Positions 17,651 to 26,745 of a stretch of 64,000 bases of DNA are shown in pieces. Made by a program: the position numbers and the translations under genes. Position 1 is the first letter of the stretch, and every line of letters begins with the position of its first letter. A model generated the notes under the pieces. It was not told the DNA's origin, made no database searches, and worked only from the letters and a program-made list of their open reading frames with translations. The stretch comes from Gemmobacter caeruleus (GTDB lineage: Bacteria > Pseudomonadota > Alphaproteobacteria > Rhodobacterales > Rhodobacteraceae): the NCBI RefSeq assembly GCF_008271655.1, contig NZ_VKKX01000051.1, forward strand, positions 62,001-126,000. The letters run 5' to 3'.

Positions 17651-18202
17651 CTAGAACAACTCACTGCCCGGCTGTGCGGAATGCGACAGAAGCCCCATCA
17701 CATAGCCCGCGACCGACCGGAAACAGACAAGCGTGAAGCCGGTCTCATCGGCCCAGAACGCGCCCGCCACCTGGGCGATGCGGGTCCGGCGGATCTCGCC
17801 CGGTTCCAGCGCGGTCAGATCGGCCGGGGCCAGTTTCATCAGCACCTGCGCCGCCTCGGCCCCTTCGATGCGGAACACCGCGCGGGCATCCGAGACATCG
17901 ACCGCCAGATGGTGCTGGCCTGCCAGCTTGTCCGCCAGGGTGGCCAGCGCGGCCTTGACCTCGGCATAGGGCAGGATCAGCAGATATTCGTCGGGGCTCA
18001 TCCAGGCGGCAACCTTGTCACCGGCCCGTTCGACCCGGCGCTGCGCGGGCAGCTTGGTGCCCGTCACCGCCTTGACCGCCGCCGCCAGCCCCTTCACATC
18101 GGGCTTGGCGCGCAGGGTGATCATGCCCAGCGGGCCGATCTCCGACACCGAGGCAAAGCCGTCGAAGCGGGCACCGCCCAGGGCGCTTGCAACCTTAGAC
18201 AT
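17651..18202 (-). CDS. soxG: Sarcosine oxidase subunit gamma
   Basis: Smallest of the structural subunits in heterotetrameric sarcosine oxidase besides delta, folded like a GcvT fragment. 183 residues beginning MSKVASALGGARFDGFASVSEIGPLG, with the conserved GDKVAAWMSPDEYLLILP block and a C-terminal AFWADETGFTLVCFRSVAGYV segment. The start overlaps the 3' end of soxA by 8 bases. It is the last gene of soxB-soxD-soxA-soxG and is followed by a strong terminator. Confidence 0.92.
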   Translation of the reverse strand: MSKVASALGGARFDGFASVSEIGPLGMITLRAKPDVKGLAAAVKAVTGTKLPAQRRVERAGDKVAAWMSPDEYLLILPYAEVKAALATLADKLAGQHHLAVDVSDARAVFRIEGAEAAQVLMKLAPADLTALEPGEIRRTRIAQVAGAFWADETGFTLVCFRSVAGYVMGLLSHSAQPGSELF

Positions 18203-21173
18203 TCTGCTTTTCCCCTTCCTTGTCGTAGAAGACCGGGTCCACGATCTTGACCTGCATGGTCGAACCGTCGAGCCTGGTCATCTCGATCGTTTCGCCCAGA
18301 CGGCTGAGGCCGCCCTTCACCAGACCCATGGCGATGCCCTTGCCCAGCGTGGGCGAGAAATAGGTCGAGGTGACGCGCCCCTGGGTGTTGCGCTGGCCAT
18401 TGGCATTCATGCCCGGCGCCGGCGCGTAGGAACCGTCGGGGATCACGCTGCCATCCAGCGTCTCCAGCCCCACCAGTTTCCAGCGGTCAGGGCTGGCCAG
18501 ATAGGGCCGTTCCTGCCCGCGCTTGCCCAGATAATCCGCCTTCTTCTTGGAAATCGCCCAGCCGAGGTTCAGATCCTGCGGGATCACCGTGCCATCGGTT
18601 TCGTCGCCGATCATGATGAAACCCTTTTCGGCCCGCAGGACGTGCAGCCCCTCGGTGCCATAGGGCATCATGCCGAACTCGGCCCCCGCCGCGACAAGCG
18701 CATCCCAGAAGGCACGGCCTTCGCTGGCCGGCACCGCGATCTCATAGGACAGCTCGCCCGAGAACGAGATCCGATAGACCCGCGCGTTGAAGCCGCCCAG
18801 CGTGCCGTCGGCCCATTGCATGAAGGGCAGCGTCTCTTTCGAGACATCCATCCCGCCCAGTTTTTCCAGCACCTGACGCGCCTTCGGGCCGACCACGGCG
18901 ATTTGCGCATATTGCTCGGTCACATTGGCGGTATAGACCTGCCAATCCCACCATTCGCATTGCAGCCAGTCTTCCATCCAGGCGTGGATGCGATCCGACC
19001 CGCCCGAGGTGGTGTGGCACAGCCAGGTGTCTTCGTCGATGCGCGCGACCACGCCGTCATCCGACAGGAAGCCCTGTTCGTTGCACATCAGCCCGTAGCG
19101 GCATTTGCCCACGGCCAGATTGGACATGACATTGGTATAGAGCATGTCGAGGAACTTGCCCGCATCCGGGCCCTTGACGATGATCTTGCCCAGCGTCGAG
19201 GCGTCGAGCAGACCCACATTGCTGCGGGTGTTCTTCACCTCGCGGTGGACCGCCTGTTCGTGGGTCTCACCGGCGCGCGGATAGCAATAGGGGCGCTGCC
19301 ACAGGCCCACCGGCTCCAGATAGGCGTTCTGCGCGACATGCCAGTCATGGATCGGCGTGCGGCGCAGCGGCTGGAAGATGTCGACCCGGGCCTCGCCCGC
19401 CAGCGCGCCGATGGTGACGGGCGTGTAGGGCGGACGGAAGGTGGTGGTGCCAACCTGCGGGATCGGCGCGGACAAGCTGTCGGCCAGCACGGCCAGACCG
19501 TTGATATTGCTCAGCTTGCCCTGATCGGTCGCCATGCCCAGCGTGGTATAGCGCTTGGTATGTTCGACCGAGGTATAGCCCTCGCGCGCGGCCAGCTGCA
19601 CGTCGCTGACCTTCACGTCGTTCTGATAATCGAGCCACATCTTCATGCGCAGCGCGACCGGGGCGCCCTGCGGCATGACCCAGACCGGCTCCATCGCGCC
19701 CTCGGCCGCATCCTGCGCGGCAGGCACCGCGCCACCGCCGGCCGCTTCGGTCGCATCGGCCAGCACATCCGCCGTGGACAGCACGCCCGAGGCCGCACCG
19801 GCCGTCAGCACCAGCGCGCCGCCATCATGGTTGATCGGCGGGCGGGCCTTGTCAGGGGCGAATTGCGCCTGCGCATCGTCCCATTTCAGCTTGCCGCCGC
19901 AATGGCTCCAGAGATGGACGACCGGCGACCAGCCGCCCGACATGGCCACGGCGTCGCAGTCGATCTCCTCGATCACCGCGCCCTGGCCGGCCTGCGCACA
20001 GATGGCGACGCCGGTGACGCGCTTGCCGCCCTTGACCTTGGCGATGGCGCGGCCGGTCTCGACCCGGATGCCCAGGGCACGGGCGCGGGCCGGCAATTCG
20101 CCGGACACGCTGGCGCGGGCATCCAGCACCACCGGCACCTCCAGCCCCGCTTCCTTCAGCGCGATGGCGGTGCGATAGGCGTCGTCATTATTGGTGACGA
20201 CCACGGTCCGGTCGCCCGCGGCCACCGCCCAGTTGACCAGATAGTCGCGCACAGCCGCTGCAAGCATCACGCCCGGAATGTCATTGCCGGCAAAGGACAG
20301 CGGCCGCTCGATCGCGCCGGTCGCGGCGATGATCTGGCCGGCGCGCAGACGCCACAGCCGGTGGCGCGGACGCCCGTCGCCCGGCGTGTGATCGGCAACC
20401 TTTTCGTCGCACAGCACATAGCCATGGTCGTAGGACCCCGCCGCCATGCAGCGGCTGCGGATCGTGACATTCTCCATCCGCTCCAGCGTTTGCAGCGCCG
20501 CGTTCACCCAGGCTTCGGCGGGCTGGCCCTCGATCACCGCGCCATCGACCACGGCGCGGCCACCCCAATGCGCGGTCTGCTCGATCAGCCAGACCGACTT
20601 GCCCGCCTTCGCGGCGGTCAGCGCCGCCTGAAGACCGGCCACGCCCCCCCCGACCACGAGGATATCGCAAAACGCATAGGCCTGTTCATAGCGGTCGGCG
20701 TCGCGGTCCTTCGGCACCTTGCCGAGACCGGCGGATTGCCGGACGATCGGCTCGAACACATGTTTCCAGGCGAAACGCGGATGGATGAAGGTCTTGTAAT
20801 AGAACCCCGCCGGCAGGAAACGGCTGGCATAGTTGTTCACCACGCCCACGTCGAATTCCAGGCTCGGCCAGTGGTTCTGCGAGGTGCAGGTCAGCCCGTC
20901 GAACAATTCGGTCGTGGTGGTGCGCTGGTTCGGCTCGAACCGGCCGCCCTCGCCCATGTTGACCAGCGCGTTCGGCTCCTCGGCGCCCGAGGCCACGATG
21001 CCGCGCGGGCGGTGATACTTGAAGCTGCGCCCGACCAGCATCTGATCATTGGCGAGCAGCGCCGCCGCCAGCGTATCGCCGCCAAAGCCGCGCATGCGCT
21101 TGCCGTTGAAGGTGAATTCCTGGGGTGCGGTGCGGTCGATCAGACGGCCGCCCTTGGAAAGCCGGGTGCTCAT
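18195..21173 (-). CDS. soxA: Sarcosine oxidase subunit alpha
   Basis: Large subunit (992 aa) of tetrameric sarcosine oxidase, which demethylates sarcosine to glycine, yielding H2O2 and 5,10-methylene-THF. An N-terminal ferredoxin-like segment (about 1-100) is followed by an NAD-binding Rossmann fold with VVGGGVAGL near 173-181. The C-terminal half is GcvT-like (tetrahydrofolate-binding), ending in the SGELSYEIAVPASEGRAFWD and GTVIPQDLNLGWAISKKKADYLGKRG motifs. The ATG at 21173 overlaps soxD (ATGA). Size and domain order match characterised enzymes. No serA/glyA or folate genes follow. Confidence 0.95.
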   Translation of the reverse strand: MSTRLSKGGRLIDRTAPQEFTFNGKRMRGFGGDTLAAALLANDQMLVGRSFKYHRPRGIVASGAEEPNALVNMGEGGRFEPNQRTTTTELFDGLTCTSQNHWPSLEFDVGVVNNYASRFLPAGFYYKTFIHPRFAWKHVFEPIVRQSAGLGKVPKDRDADRYEQAYAFCDILVVGGGVAGLQAALTAAKAGKSVWLIEQTAHWGGRAVVDGAVIEGQPAEAWVNAALQTLERMENVTIRSRCMAAGSYDHGYVLCDEKVADHTPGDGRPRHRLWRLRAGQIIAATGAIERPLSFAGNDIPGVMLAAAVRDYLVNWAVAAGDRTVVVTNNDDAYRTAIALKEAGLEVPVVLDARASVSGELPARARALGIRVETGRAIAKVKGGKRVTGVAICAQAGQGAVIEEIDCDAVAMSGGWSPVVHLWSHCGGKLKWDDAQAQFAPDKARPPINHDGGALVLTAGAASGVLSTADVLADATEAAGGGAVPAAQDAAEGAMEPVWVMPQGAPVALRMKMWLDYQNDVKVSDVQLAAREGYTSVEHTKRYTTLGMATDQGKLSNINGLAVLADSLSAPIPQVGTTTFRPPYTPVTIGALAGEARVDIFQPLRRTPIHDWHVAQNAYLEPVGLWQRPYCYPRAGETHEQAVHREVKNTRSNVGLLDASTLGKIIVKGPDAGKFLDMLYTNVMSNLAVGKCRYGLMCNEQGFLSDDGVVARIDEDTWLCHTTSGGSDRIHAWMEDWLQCEWWDWQVYTANVTEQYAQIAVVGPKARQVLEKLGGMDVSKETLPFMQWADGTLGGFNARVYRISFSGELSYEIAVPASEGRAFWDALVAAGAEFGMMPYGTEGLHVLRAEKGFIMIGDETDGTVIPQDLNLGWAISKKKADYLGKRGQERPYLASPDRWKLVGLETLDGSVIPDGSYAPAPGMNANGQRNTQGRVTSTYFSPTLGKGIAMGLVKGGLSRLGETIEMTRLDGSTMQVKIVDPVFYDKEGEKQNV

Positions 21174-21493
21174 TTGGTGCCCTTCCAGTCCGGCCGTTTG
21201 GCCTTGATCTTCTCGACGAGGTCCGCCGGCGGTTCGGTGGTCTGCGCCGGATAGGTGCCGAACACCTCCAGCGTGGCGGTGCAGCGGGCCGCGAGGAACC
21301 ACTTGCCGCAGCCATAGGCATGGCGCCAGCGTTCGAAATGCACGCCCTTGGGGTTCTTGCGGGCAAACATATAGGCCTCGAACTCCTCGCCCGAGGAGCC
21401 GGGGCCGAAGCGCTTCAGATGCGCCTCGCCGCCCGCTGTCAGTTCGGTTTCCTCGGCCTTCACGCCGCAATAGGGGCATTCAAGAAGCAGCAT
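21170..21493 (-). CDS. soxD: Sarcosine oxidase subunit delta
   Basis: Zinc-binding small subunit of tetrameric sarcosine oxidase. 107 residues; CPYCG at 6-10 gives two zinc ligands and further Cys/His residues lie in HAYGCGKW and the preceding FERWRH. The start at 21493 is the only reasonable one. Its stop overlaps the soxA ATG by four bases. The 81-base gap to soxB contains two palindromes (21515-21537 and 21544-21564), unusual inside such a tight operon. Confidence 0.93.
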   Translation of the reverse strand: MLLLECPYCGVKAEETELTAGGEAHLKRFGPGSSGEEFEAYMFARKNPKGVHFERWRHAYGCGKWFLAARCTATLEVFGTYPAQTTEPPADLVEKIKAKRPDWKGTK

Positions 21494-21514
21494 CGGTCCA
21501 TCCCTTCGCGAAAC

Positions 21515-21564
21515 GCAATTCTTCGACGAAGAATTGCCGCTTTCGATTTTTCTGCGAAAAATCG
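21515..21564. repeat. Two tandem palindromes between soxB and soxD (copies B and C)
   Basis: The first, 21515-21537, has 10-bp arms GCAATTCTTC / GAAGAATTGC around a GAC loop. The second, 21544-21564, has 9-bp arms CGATTTTTC / GAAAAATCG around a TGC loop. Both share the apex design TTC-NNN-GAA with elements at 6575-6599 and 25029-25049. In the sox mRNA they would form adjacent hairpins that could affect processing or downstream expression of soxDAG. Confidence 0.75.
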
Positions 21565-21574
21565 GCGCCTTGCA

Positions 21575-22822
21575 TCAATGCGCCACCCCGGCGGCCACCG
21601 ACTCGTCGATGAACTGCCCTTCGCGGAAGCGCCACATGTTGAATTCGGCGGCCAGCGGCCCCGGTTCGCCCTTGGCCATCAGTTCGGCCATGGCCCAGCC
21701 CGAGCCGGGGATCGCCTTGAACCCGCCGGTGCCCCAGCCGCAATTGATGAAGCAATTGCCCAGCGGCGTCTTGGAGATGATGGGCGAACGGTCGCCGGTC
21801 ATGTCCACGATCCCGCCCCATTGCCGCAGCATCTTGAGCCGCGAGATCATCGGGAAGGTCTCGACCAGGGCGCGCAGGGTCTCCTCGATATGATGGAACG
21901 ACCCGCGCTGCGTGAAGTTGTTGAACCCGTCGGTGCCGCCGCCGATGACCATCTCGCCCTTGTCGGATTGCGACATGTAGCCATGCACGGTGTTGGCCAT
22001 CACCACCACATCCATGCAGGGCTTGATCGGCTCTGACACCAGCGCCTGAAGCGCCAGCGATTCGACCGGCAGGCGGAAGCCCGCCATTTCGGCCAGCTGG
22101 CCCGAATGGCCGGCGACCACCATGCCCAGCTTCTTGCAGCCGATGAACCCGCGCGAGGTCTCGACCCCGGTCACCTGGCCGTTTTCCGACCGCACGCCGG
22201 TCACTTCGGTCTGCTGGAGGATATCCATCCCCATGGCCGAACAGGCCCGTGCATAGCCCCAGGCCACCGCGTCATGCCGCGCCGTGCCGCCCCGCGCTTG
22301 ATACAGCGCGCCCAGCACCGGATAGCGCGGCCCGTCGATATTGATGATCGGCACCAGTTCCTTCACCCGCTCCGGCCCGATCCATTCGGTCTTGACGCCT
22401 TGCAGGTTGTTGGCATGCACCGTGCGCAGATAGCCGCGCACCTCGTGATGGGTCTGCGCCAGCATCAGCAACCCGCGCGGACTGAACATCACGTTGTAGT
22501 TCAGATCCTGGCTCAGATCCTCGTAAAGGCTGAGCGCCTTGTTGTAGATCGCCGCCGACGGGTCTTGCAGATAGTTCGAGCGGATGATGGTCGTGTTGCG
22601 GCCGGTATTGCCGCCGCCCAGCCAGCCCTTCTCGATCACCGCGACATTGGTGATGCCGAAATTCTTGCCCAGATAATAGGCGGTTGCCAGGCCATGCCCG
22701 CCAGCGCCCACGATGATCGCGTCATAGGCGGCCTTCGGCGCGGGAGAGCGCCAGGCCCGCTCCCACCCCTGGTGATAGCGCAGGGCCTCTCGGGCGATGG
22801 CGAAGACCGAATAGCGTTTCAT
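21575..22822 (-). CDS. soxB: Sarcosine oxidase subunit beta
   Basis: Catalytic FAD/FMN subunit, 415 aa, a D-amino-acid-oxidase-type flavoprotein. GAGGHG at 39-44 is the FAD-binding turn; EKGWLGGGNTGRNTT follows. The HDAVAWGYARA motif contains H183, which corresponds to the histidine that carries covalent FMN in characterised tetrameric enzymes. First gene of soxBDAG. Its promoter must lie in the 277-base divergent gap to ccmI, where I could not assign boxes with confidence. Confidence 0.95.
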   Translation of the reverse strand: MKRYSVFAIAREALRYHQGWERAWRSPAPKAAYDAIIVGAGGHGLATAYYLGKNFGITNVAVIEKGWLGGGNTGRNTTIIRSNYLQDPSAAIYNKALSLYEDLSQDLNYNVMFSPRGLLMLAQTHHEVRGYLRTVHANNLQGVKTEWIGPERVKELVPIINIDGPRYPVLGALYQARGGTARHDAVAWGYARACSAMGMDILQQTEVTGVRSENGQVTGVETSRGFIGCKKLGMVVAGHSGQLAEMAGFRLPVESLALQALVSEPIKPCMDVVVMANTVHGYMSQSDKGEMVIGGGTDGFNNFTQRGSFHHIEETLRALVETFPMISRLKMLRQWGGIVDMTGDRSPIISKTPLGNCFINCGWGTGGFKAIPGSGWAMAELMAKGEPGPLAAEFNMWRFREGQFIDESVAAGVAH

Positions 22823-23099
22823 GGATGTCCTCTCCCCGGGGTCGGTTCAGTGCGGGTCGCTGCGGCGGATCGCCTTGTGATCCTTCATGCCCCGAAGGCC
22901 AAAATGTTCCGCCGCGCGGAGCGGCACAATGGGGAAAATTGCGACATGGCGTCGGATCGCCCCTCGGCACCCCGCCCTTCAGCCCCGTCCGGCTGCGGCG
23001 ATTTGCCGGGCGGGCGCAGGCGGGCTTTCGACCTTTCGCCCCTTTTGCCCGGGCCTCCCAGCGGTTACATCGGAGACGCGACAGGAAACGGGGGCGCGG

Positions 23100-24314
23100 A
23101 TGGGAATGTTCTGGCTGACGGCGGGCGCGCTGATCCTGGCCTCCGGGGTGGCGCTGTTCCTCGGGCTCTGGCGGGGCCGCGACCTTGTGTCCGCCGAGCC
23201 GCGCAGCGATGTCGCCGTCTATCGCGACCAGTTGGCCGAGGTGGCCCGCGACGCCGCGCGCGGCGTGATCGCCCCGGATGAGGCCGAACGCCTGCGCATC
23301 GAGATCTCGCGCCGCCTGCTGGAGGCGCACAAGCCCGGCACCACCGCGCGCCTGGGCCGCGGGCCGGGCCTCGGGCTGACGCTGGTTCTGGTGGCGGCAC
23401 TTCTGGGCGGCGCGGTATGGGTCTATGCCGGCTGGCTGGGCGCGCCCGGCTATCCCGACATGCCGCTGAGCGCCCGCATCGCCGCCGCCGAAAGCGCCCG
23501 CGCCACCCGCAAGGGCCAGGCCGAGATGGAGGCCGCGCAGCCCGCCCTGCCCGCGCCCCCCGCCGCCGATGCGGAGTTCATGGCGCTGATGGACAAGCTG
23601 CGCGCCGCCGTCACTGCCCGCCCCGACGATGTCCGCGGGCTGGACCTGCTGGCGCAGAACGAAGCCCGGCTGGGCCGCTACCCCGCCGCCTGGGCGGCGC
23701 AGGCCGCGCTGATCAAGGCCAAGGGCGAAGCCGCCACCGCCGAGGATTACGCCGTGCAGGCCGAGATGATGATCTATGCCACTGGCGGCTATGTCTCGCC
23801 CGAGGCCGAGGCCGCGCTGAAAGAGGCGCTGATCCGCGACCGGATGAACGGATCGGCCCGGTTCTATTCCGGGCTGATGCTGCTTCAGAACGGGCGGCCC
23901 GATCTGGCTTTCCCGATCTGGCAAGCGCTGCTGGAAACCTCGCCGCCCGATGCGCCCTGGGTCGCGCCGATCCGGCAGGATATCGAACAGGTGGCCCAAC
24001 TGGCCGGCGTGCGCTACCAGTTGCCCGACGGGCTGAAAGGCCCCGATGCGGCCGCGATGCAGGCCGCGGCCGGCATGGAGGCCGGCGACCGTCAGGCGAT
24101 GATCGCCGGCATGGTGGAACAGCTGAACGAACGCCTCGCCGCCGAAGGCGGCAGCGTGGAGGAATGGGCGCGGCTCATCACCTCGCTGGGCGTGCTGGGC
24201 CAGACCGACCGCGCCCGCGCCATCTATGCCGAGGCACAGGGAAAATTCGCCGGGCGCGCGGACGATCTGGCGGCGCTGCGCGCGGCGGCCGATCAGGCCG
24301 GGGTGGCGCCATGA
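23100..24314 (+). CDS. ccmI: c-type cytochrome biogenesis protein CcmI
   Basis: Apocytochrome chaperone of the Ccm system I. 404 residues; first membrane helix at 1-24 ([22 protein letters not shown]), a cytoplasmic leucine-zipper-like segment with [18 protein letters not shown], second helix near 87-110, then a periplasmic TPR domain that holds the apocytochrome. The ATG at 23100 is used; the long in-frame extension upstream has no family similarity. It heads ccmI-ruvX-DUF1289, with ATGA overlap to ruvX. Other ccm genes are not in the window. Confidence 0.9.
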   Translation: MGMFWLTAGALILASGVALFLGLWRGRDLVSAEPRSDVAVYRDQLAEVARDAARGVIAPDEAERLRIEISRRLLEAHKPGTTARLGRGPGLGLTLVLVAALLGGAVWVYAGWLGAPGYPDMPLSARIAAAESARATRKGQAEMEAAQPALPAPPAADAEFMALMDKLRAAVTARPDDVRGLDLLAQNEARLGRYPAAWAAQAALIKAKGEAATAEDYAVQAEMMIYATGGYVSPEAEAALKEALIRDRMNGSARFYSGLMLLQNGRPDLAFPIWQALLETSPPDAPWVAPIRQDIEQVAQLAGVRYQLPDGLKGPDAAAMQAAAGMEAGDRQAMIAGMVEQLNERLAAEGGSVEEWARLITSLGVLGQTDRARAIYAEAQGKFAGRADDLAALRAAADQAGVAP

Positions 24315-24799
24315 GCTTTGAGGACGCGCAGGAATTCGCCGCCGCCCTGCCCCGGATGGGCGCGCTGGCCGGGCTCGATCTCGGCACCAAGACCATCGGC
24401 GTGGCCTTTTCCGATGTGATGCGCGGCGTGGCCACCCCCGACCGCACCATTCGGCGCGAGAAATTCACCCTGGATGCCGAGGCGCTGCTGAAACTGCTGA
24501 CCAGCCGCCCGGCCACCGGCATCGTCATTGGCCTGCCGCGCAACATGGATGGCAGCGAAGGCCCGCGCGCGCAATCGACCCGCGCCTTCATCCGCAATCT
24601 GGAAAAGCTTACCCCCCTGCCGGTGCTGTTCTGGGATGAACGCCTCTCCACCGTCGCCGCCGAACGCGCCCTGCTGGAGGCGGATACGTCGCGCAAACGT
24701 CGCTCCGAGGTGATCGACCATGTGGCGGCCGGGTTTATCCTGCAAGGCGCGCTGGACCGGCTGGCGCATCTGCGGCGGGAGGCTGAACGTGACGGATGA
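24311..24799 (+). CDS. ruvX: RuvX/YqgF RNase H-like nuclease
   Basis: Putative Holliday-junction resolvase also linked to 16S rRNA 5' processing. 162 residues with the RNase H-like motif [15 protein letters not shown], the central [17 protein letters not shown], the conserved FWDERLST and the C-terminal Asp of [12 protein letters not shown]. The ATG at 24311 overlaps ccmI as ATGA, and the longer in-frame extension is antisense-free shadow of ccmI. It overlaps the following small gene by 11 bases. Confidence 0.92.
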   Translation: MSFEDAQEFAAALPRMGALAGLDLGTKTIGVAFSDVMRGVATPDRTIRREKFTLDAEALLKLLTSRPATGIVIGLPRNMDGSEGPRAQSTRAFIRNLEKLTPLPVLFWDERLSTVAAERALLEADTSRKRRSEVIDHVAAGFILQGALDRLAHLRREAERDG

Positions 24800-25019
24800 G
24801 GTCTGGAAACGCGCCGAGGTGGAAAGCCCCTGCGTGAAGATCTGCGTGGTGCATCCCGAGGCGAAGATCTGCGTGGGCTGCCGCCGCACCCTGGCCGAAA
24901 TCGGCGCCTGGTCCGCCATGACGCCCGAGGCACGCCGGGCCGTGATGGCCGAACTGCCGGGCCGCGCGGCTCTGCTGGGCCGCCGCCGGGGCGGCCGCGC
25001 CGGGCGTCTGGCCGACTGA
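24789..25019 (+). CDS. DUF1289-family small cysteine protein
   Basis: 76 residues from a GTG at 24789, placed by a GGGAGG ribosome site ending 5 bases upstream. The DUF1289 pattern is clear: [22 protein letters not shown] with four cysteines (two in C-x3-C and two in C-x2-C), followed by W at the IGAWSAM position. Such proteins probably bind zinc or an Fe-S cluster; function is not established. The basic [12 protein letters not shown] tail is typical of high-GC homologues. It ends 48 bases from the convergent dioxygenase-like gene, with a palindrome between. Confidence 0.85.
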   Translation: MTDEVWKRAEVESPCVKICVVHPEAKICVGCRRTLAEIGAWSAMTPEARRAVMAELPGRAALLGRRRGGRAGRLAD

Positions 25020-25028
25020 CGCCGCGCC

Positions 25029-25049
25029 CGATTTTTCATCGAAAAATCG
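25029..25049. repeat. Palindromic element, copy D (convergent DUF1289 / dioxygenase-like)
   Basis: 9-bp arms CGATTTTTC and GAAAAATCG identical to those at 21544-21564, around an ATC loop. Flanks are CGCGCC and CCCCCCGCGCG. Position between two convergent stops suggests a shared 3'-end structure. Confidence 0.75.
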
Positions 25050-25066
25050 CCCCCCGCGCGCCCGGG

Positions 25067-25810
25067 TCAGGGCGCGGCGATCCACTCGGCCACGCTGGCC
25101 AGTTGCGGGCGGAAATAGGCGATGATCCGGCCCTCGGGCGCGGCGGTGGCGGTGCGGCCCCAGGGCGCCACCCCATGCAGCAGGTGGCGGTGCATCAGCG
25201 TGGCCATACCCGGCACCACCGGCAGTTCCACCCGCCGACACTCGGCAAAGCAGCGCCGCCGCGCCGCAACATAAGCATCTGTGATATCGACATTTTCCCA
25301 ATCCTGCCGGGGCCAGGGCGCCAGTGCCGCGGCAAGCGCCGCGCGCAGAATCAGATGGCTGCCCTCCCATACCACCAGGGGCGCGGCATCGCGGCTGGCG
25401 GCGTTCAGCGGCAGGCCGAGGATCCAGCCATGCGGCTCCGCGATCCGGCGGCGTTTGTCGGCATCGGCGATCAGCCCGTCCAGATGCGCCGCATCGCGAT
25501 CACGGCGAAAGGCAAAGGCCGCAGCGCTTTCCTCCGCCGAGGGCTGCGGATAGCCCGGGCGGATGACCGAAAGCTGCGCGCGGTGCAGCGGTTCGGGCGC
25601 AAGACCCAGAACGCGCCAGGGTAGTTCCACGCCGCCGATCCCGCCCTCGGCATCATTGGGCAGCGCGTCAACCCCCACGAACCAGGTGCCGCCGCAGCGC
25701 CAGGGCTCCGCGCTGCGGGCCAGCACCGCCTGCGCCGCCGGCAGCGCCGCCGCGGCCCAGGCCGCCAGCCCCGCATCCGGCCCGATCTGGCGCCACCCCC
25801 GCTCTACCAT
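25067..25810 (-). CDS. Phytanoyl-CoA-dioxygenase-like Fe(II)/2-oxoglutarate oxygenase (putative)
   Basis: Weakly recognised. 247 residues from the ATG at 25810, which overlaps the tauE-like stop by 7 bases. A candidate 2-His-1-carboxylate triad is visible: H109-x-D111 (AAHLDG) and H212 (HRHLLHGVAPWG), with R228 in EGRIIAYFR as the possible 2-oxoglutarate anchor; spacing fits PhyH proteins. The substrate is unknown. It is the second gene after a TauE/SafE exporter, which hints at a small organosulfur or organic anion, but that is speculation. It could also be a non-catalytic relative. Confidence 0.6.
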   Translation of the reverse strand: MVERGWRQIGPDAGLAAWAAAALPAAQAVLARSAEPWRCGGTWFVGVDALPNDAEGGIGGVELPWRVLGLAPEPLHRAQLSVIRPGYPQPSAEESAAAFAFRRDRDAAHLDGLIADADKRRRIAEPHGWILGLPLNAASRDAAPLVVWEGSHLILRAALAAALAPWPRQDWENVDITDAYVAARRRCFAECRRVELPVVPGMATLMHRHLLHGVAPWGRTATAAPEGRIIAYFRPQLASVAEWIAAP

Positions 25811-26622
25811 CCCGCGGCCTTGCGCAGCATGTTCAGCGCGACGATCAGCAGGAACACCGCGAAGGCGCGCTTCAGCGGCTTGGGGTCCATCGCATGTGCC
25901 AGCCGCACCCCCAGCGGCGTGGTCAGCAGCGTCATCGCCACGATCACCGCAAAGGCCGGCAGGTTCACCGCCCCCACCGTCAGCGGCGGCGCATGGTCGA
26001 TCCGCATCGTCAGGAAACCGAGCGCCGAGGGAATCGCGATGATCAGCCCAAAGCCCGAGGCCGTGCCGACCGCGCGATGGATCGGCATGCCGAACAGCGT
26101 CATCATCGGCACGCCGAATGTGCCGCCGCCGATCCCCATCAGGACCGACAGAAAGCCCAATCCCCCGCCCATGGCCCATTTGCCCAGGCCCGTCGGCAGG
26201 TGATCGCCCAGCCGCAGATCGGCACGCCCGAAGGCCATCCACAGCCCCGCGATCAGCCCCAGCACCCCGAACACGATCTGGAGCGTTACCGATTTCAGCC
26301 GCGTGGCCAGAAAGAACCCCGCCACCGCGCCAAGCGCGATCGCCGGGGCCCAGCCCTTGAGCAAGCCCCAATCCACCGCCCCCTTGCGGTCATGCCCCCG
26401 GACCGAGCGCATCGCCGTCGCCATGATCGTGGCCAGCGAGGTGCCAAGGCAGACCTGCATCAGTTGCGGCCCGTCATAGCCCAGATGCGCGAAGGTGTAA
26501 AAGAAGGCCGGCACCAGCACGATGCCGCCCCCGACCCCCAGAAGCCCGGCGATCACCCCGGCAAAACCGCCGATCACGATCAGCAAAAGCAGCATGGGCA
26601 ACAGGCTGACAAGGTCGGGCAT
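25804..26622 (-). CDS. TauE/SafE-family anion exporter
   Basis: Inner-membrane permease, 272 aa, about eight helices in two repeats, each opening with a Gly-rich motif (GFAGVIAGLLGVGGGIVLVP near 20-38 and GIGGGTFGVPMMTL near 160-175). This is the classic TauE pattern of sulfite, sulfoacetate or related organic anion export. It overlaps the downstream dioxygenase-like gene, so the two form a transcription unit. A short AT-rich gap separates it from the divergent MFS gene. Confidence 0.9.
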   Translation of the reverse strand: MPDLVSLLPMLLLLIVIGGFAGVIAGLLGVGGGIVLVPAFFYTFAHLGYDGPQLMQVCLGTSLATIMATAMRSVRGHDRKGAVDWGLLKGWAPAIALGAVAGFFLATRLKSVTLQIVFGVLGLIAGLWMAFGRADLRLGDHLPTGLGKWAMGGGLGFLSVLMGIGGGTFGVPMMTLFGMPIHRAVGTASGFGLIIAIPSALGFLTMRIDHAPPLTVGAVNLPAFAVIVAMTLLTTPLGVRLAHAMDPKPLKRAFAVFLLIVALNMLRKAAGW

Positions 26623-26718
26623 CGGGCTACTCCGCAGCGATTTTCCGCCAAGCTAGACCGGCCCGCGCCGGGGGGCCAGTGCCCGATTGCACCCCGCCGC
26701 ACAAAAGGGTAATCAGGG

Positions 26719-26735
26719 AGTCACTTTTTCTGACT
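26719..26735. promoter_or_regulatory. Small inverted repeat just before the MFS gene
   Basis: AGTCA (26719-26723) and TGACT (26731-26735) flank a CTTTTTC spacer, 10 bases before the ATG. It could be an operator or a 5' leader hairpin masking initiation. No good Shine-Dalgarno precedes this start. Short arms keep this tentative. Confidence 0.35.
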
Positions 26736-26745
26736 GGTTCCCGAC

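Noticed and set aside
18015-21254. Over 1000-codon open frame antisense to soxA
   Set aside because: GC-rich genomes give long antisense frames; no ribosome site, no recognisable domain, composition of His/Arg/Gln typical of reverse-frame shadows.
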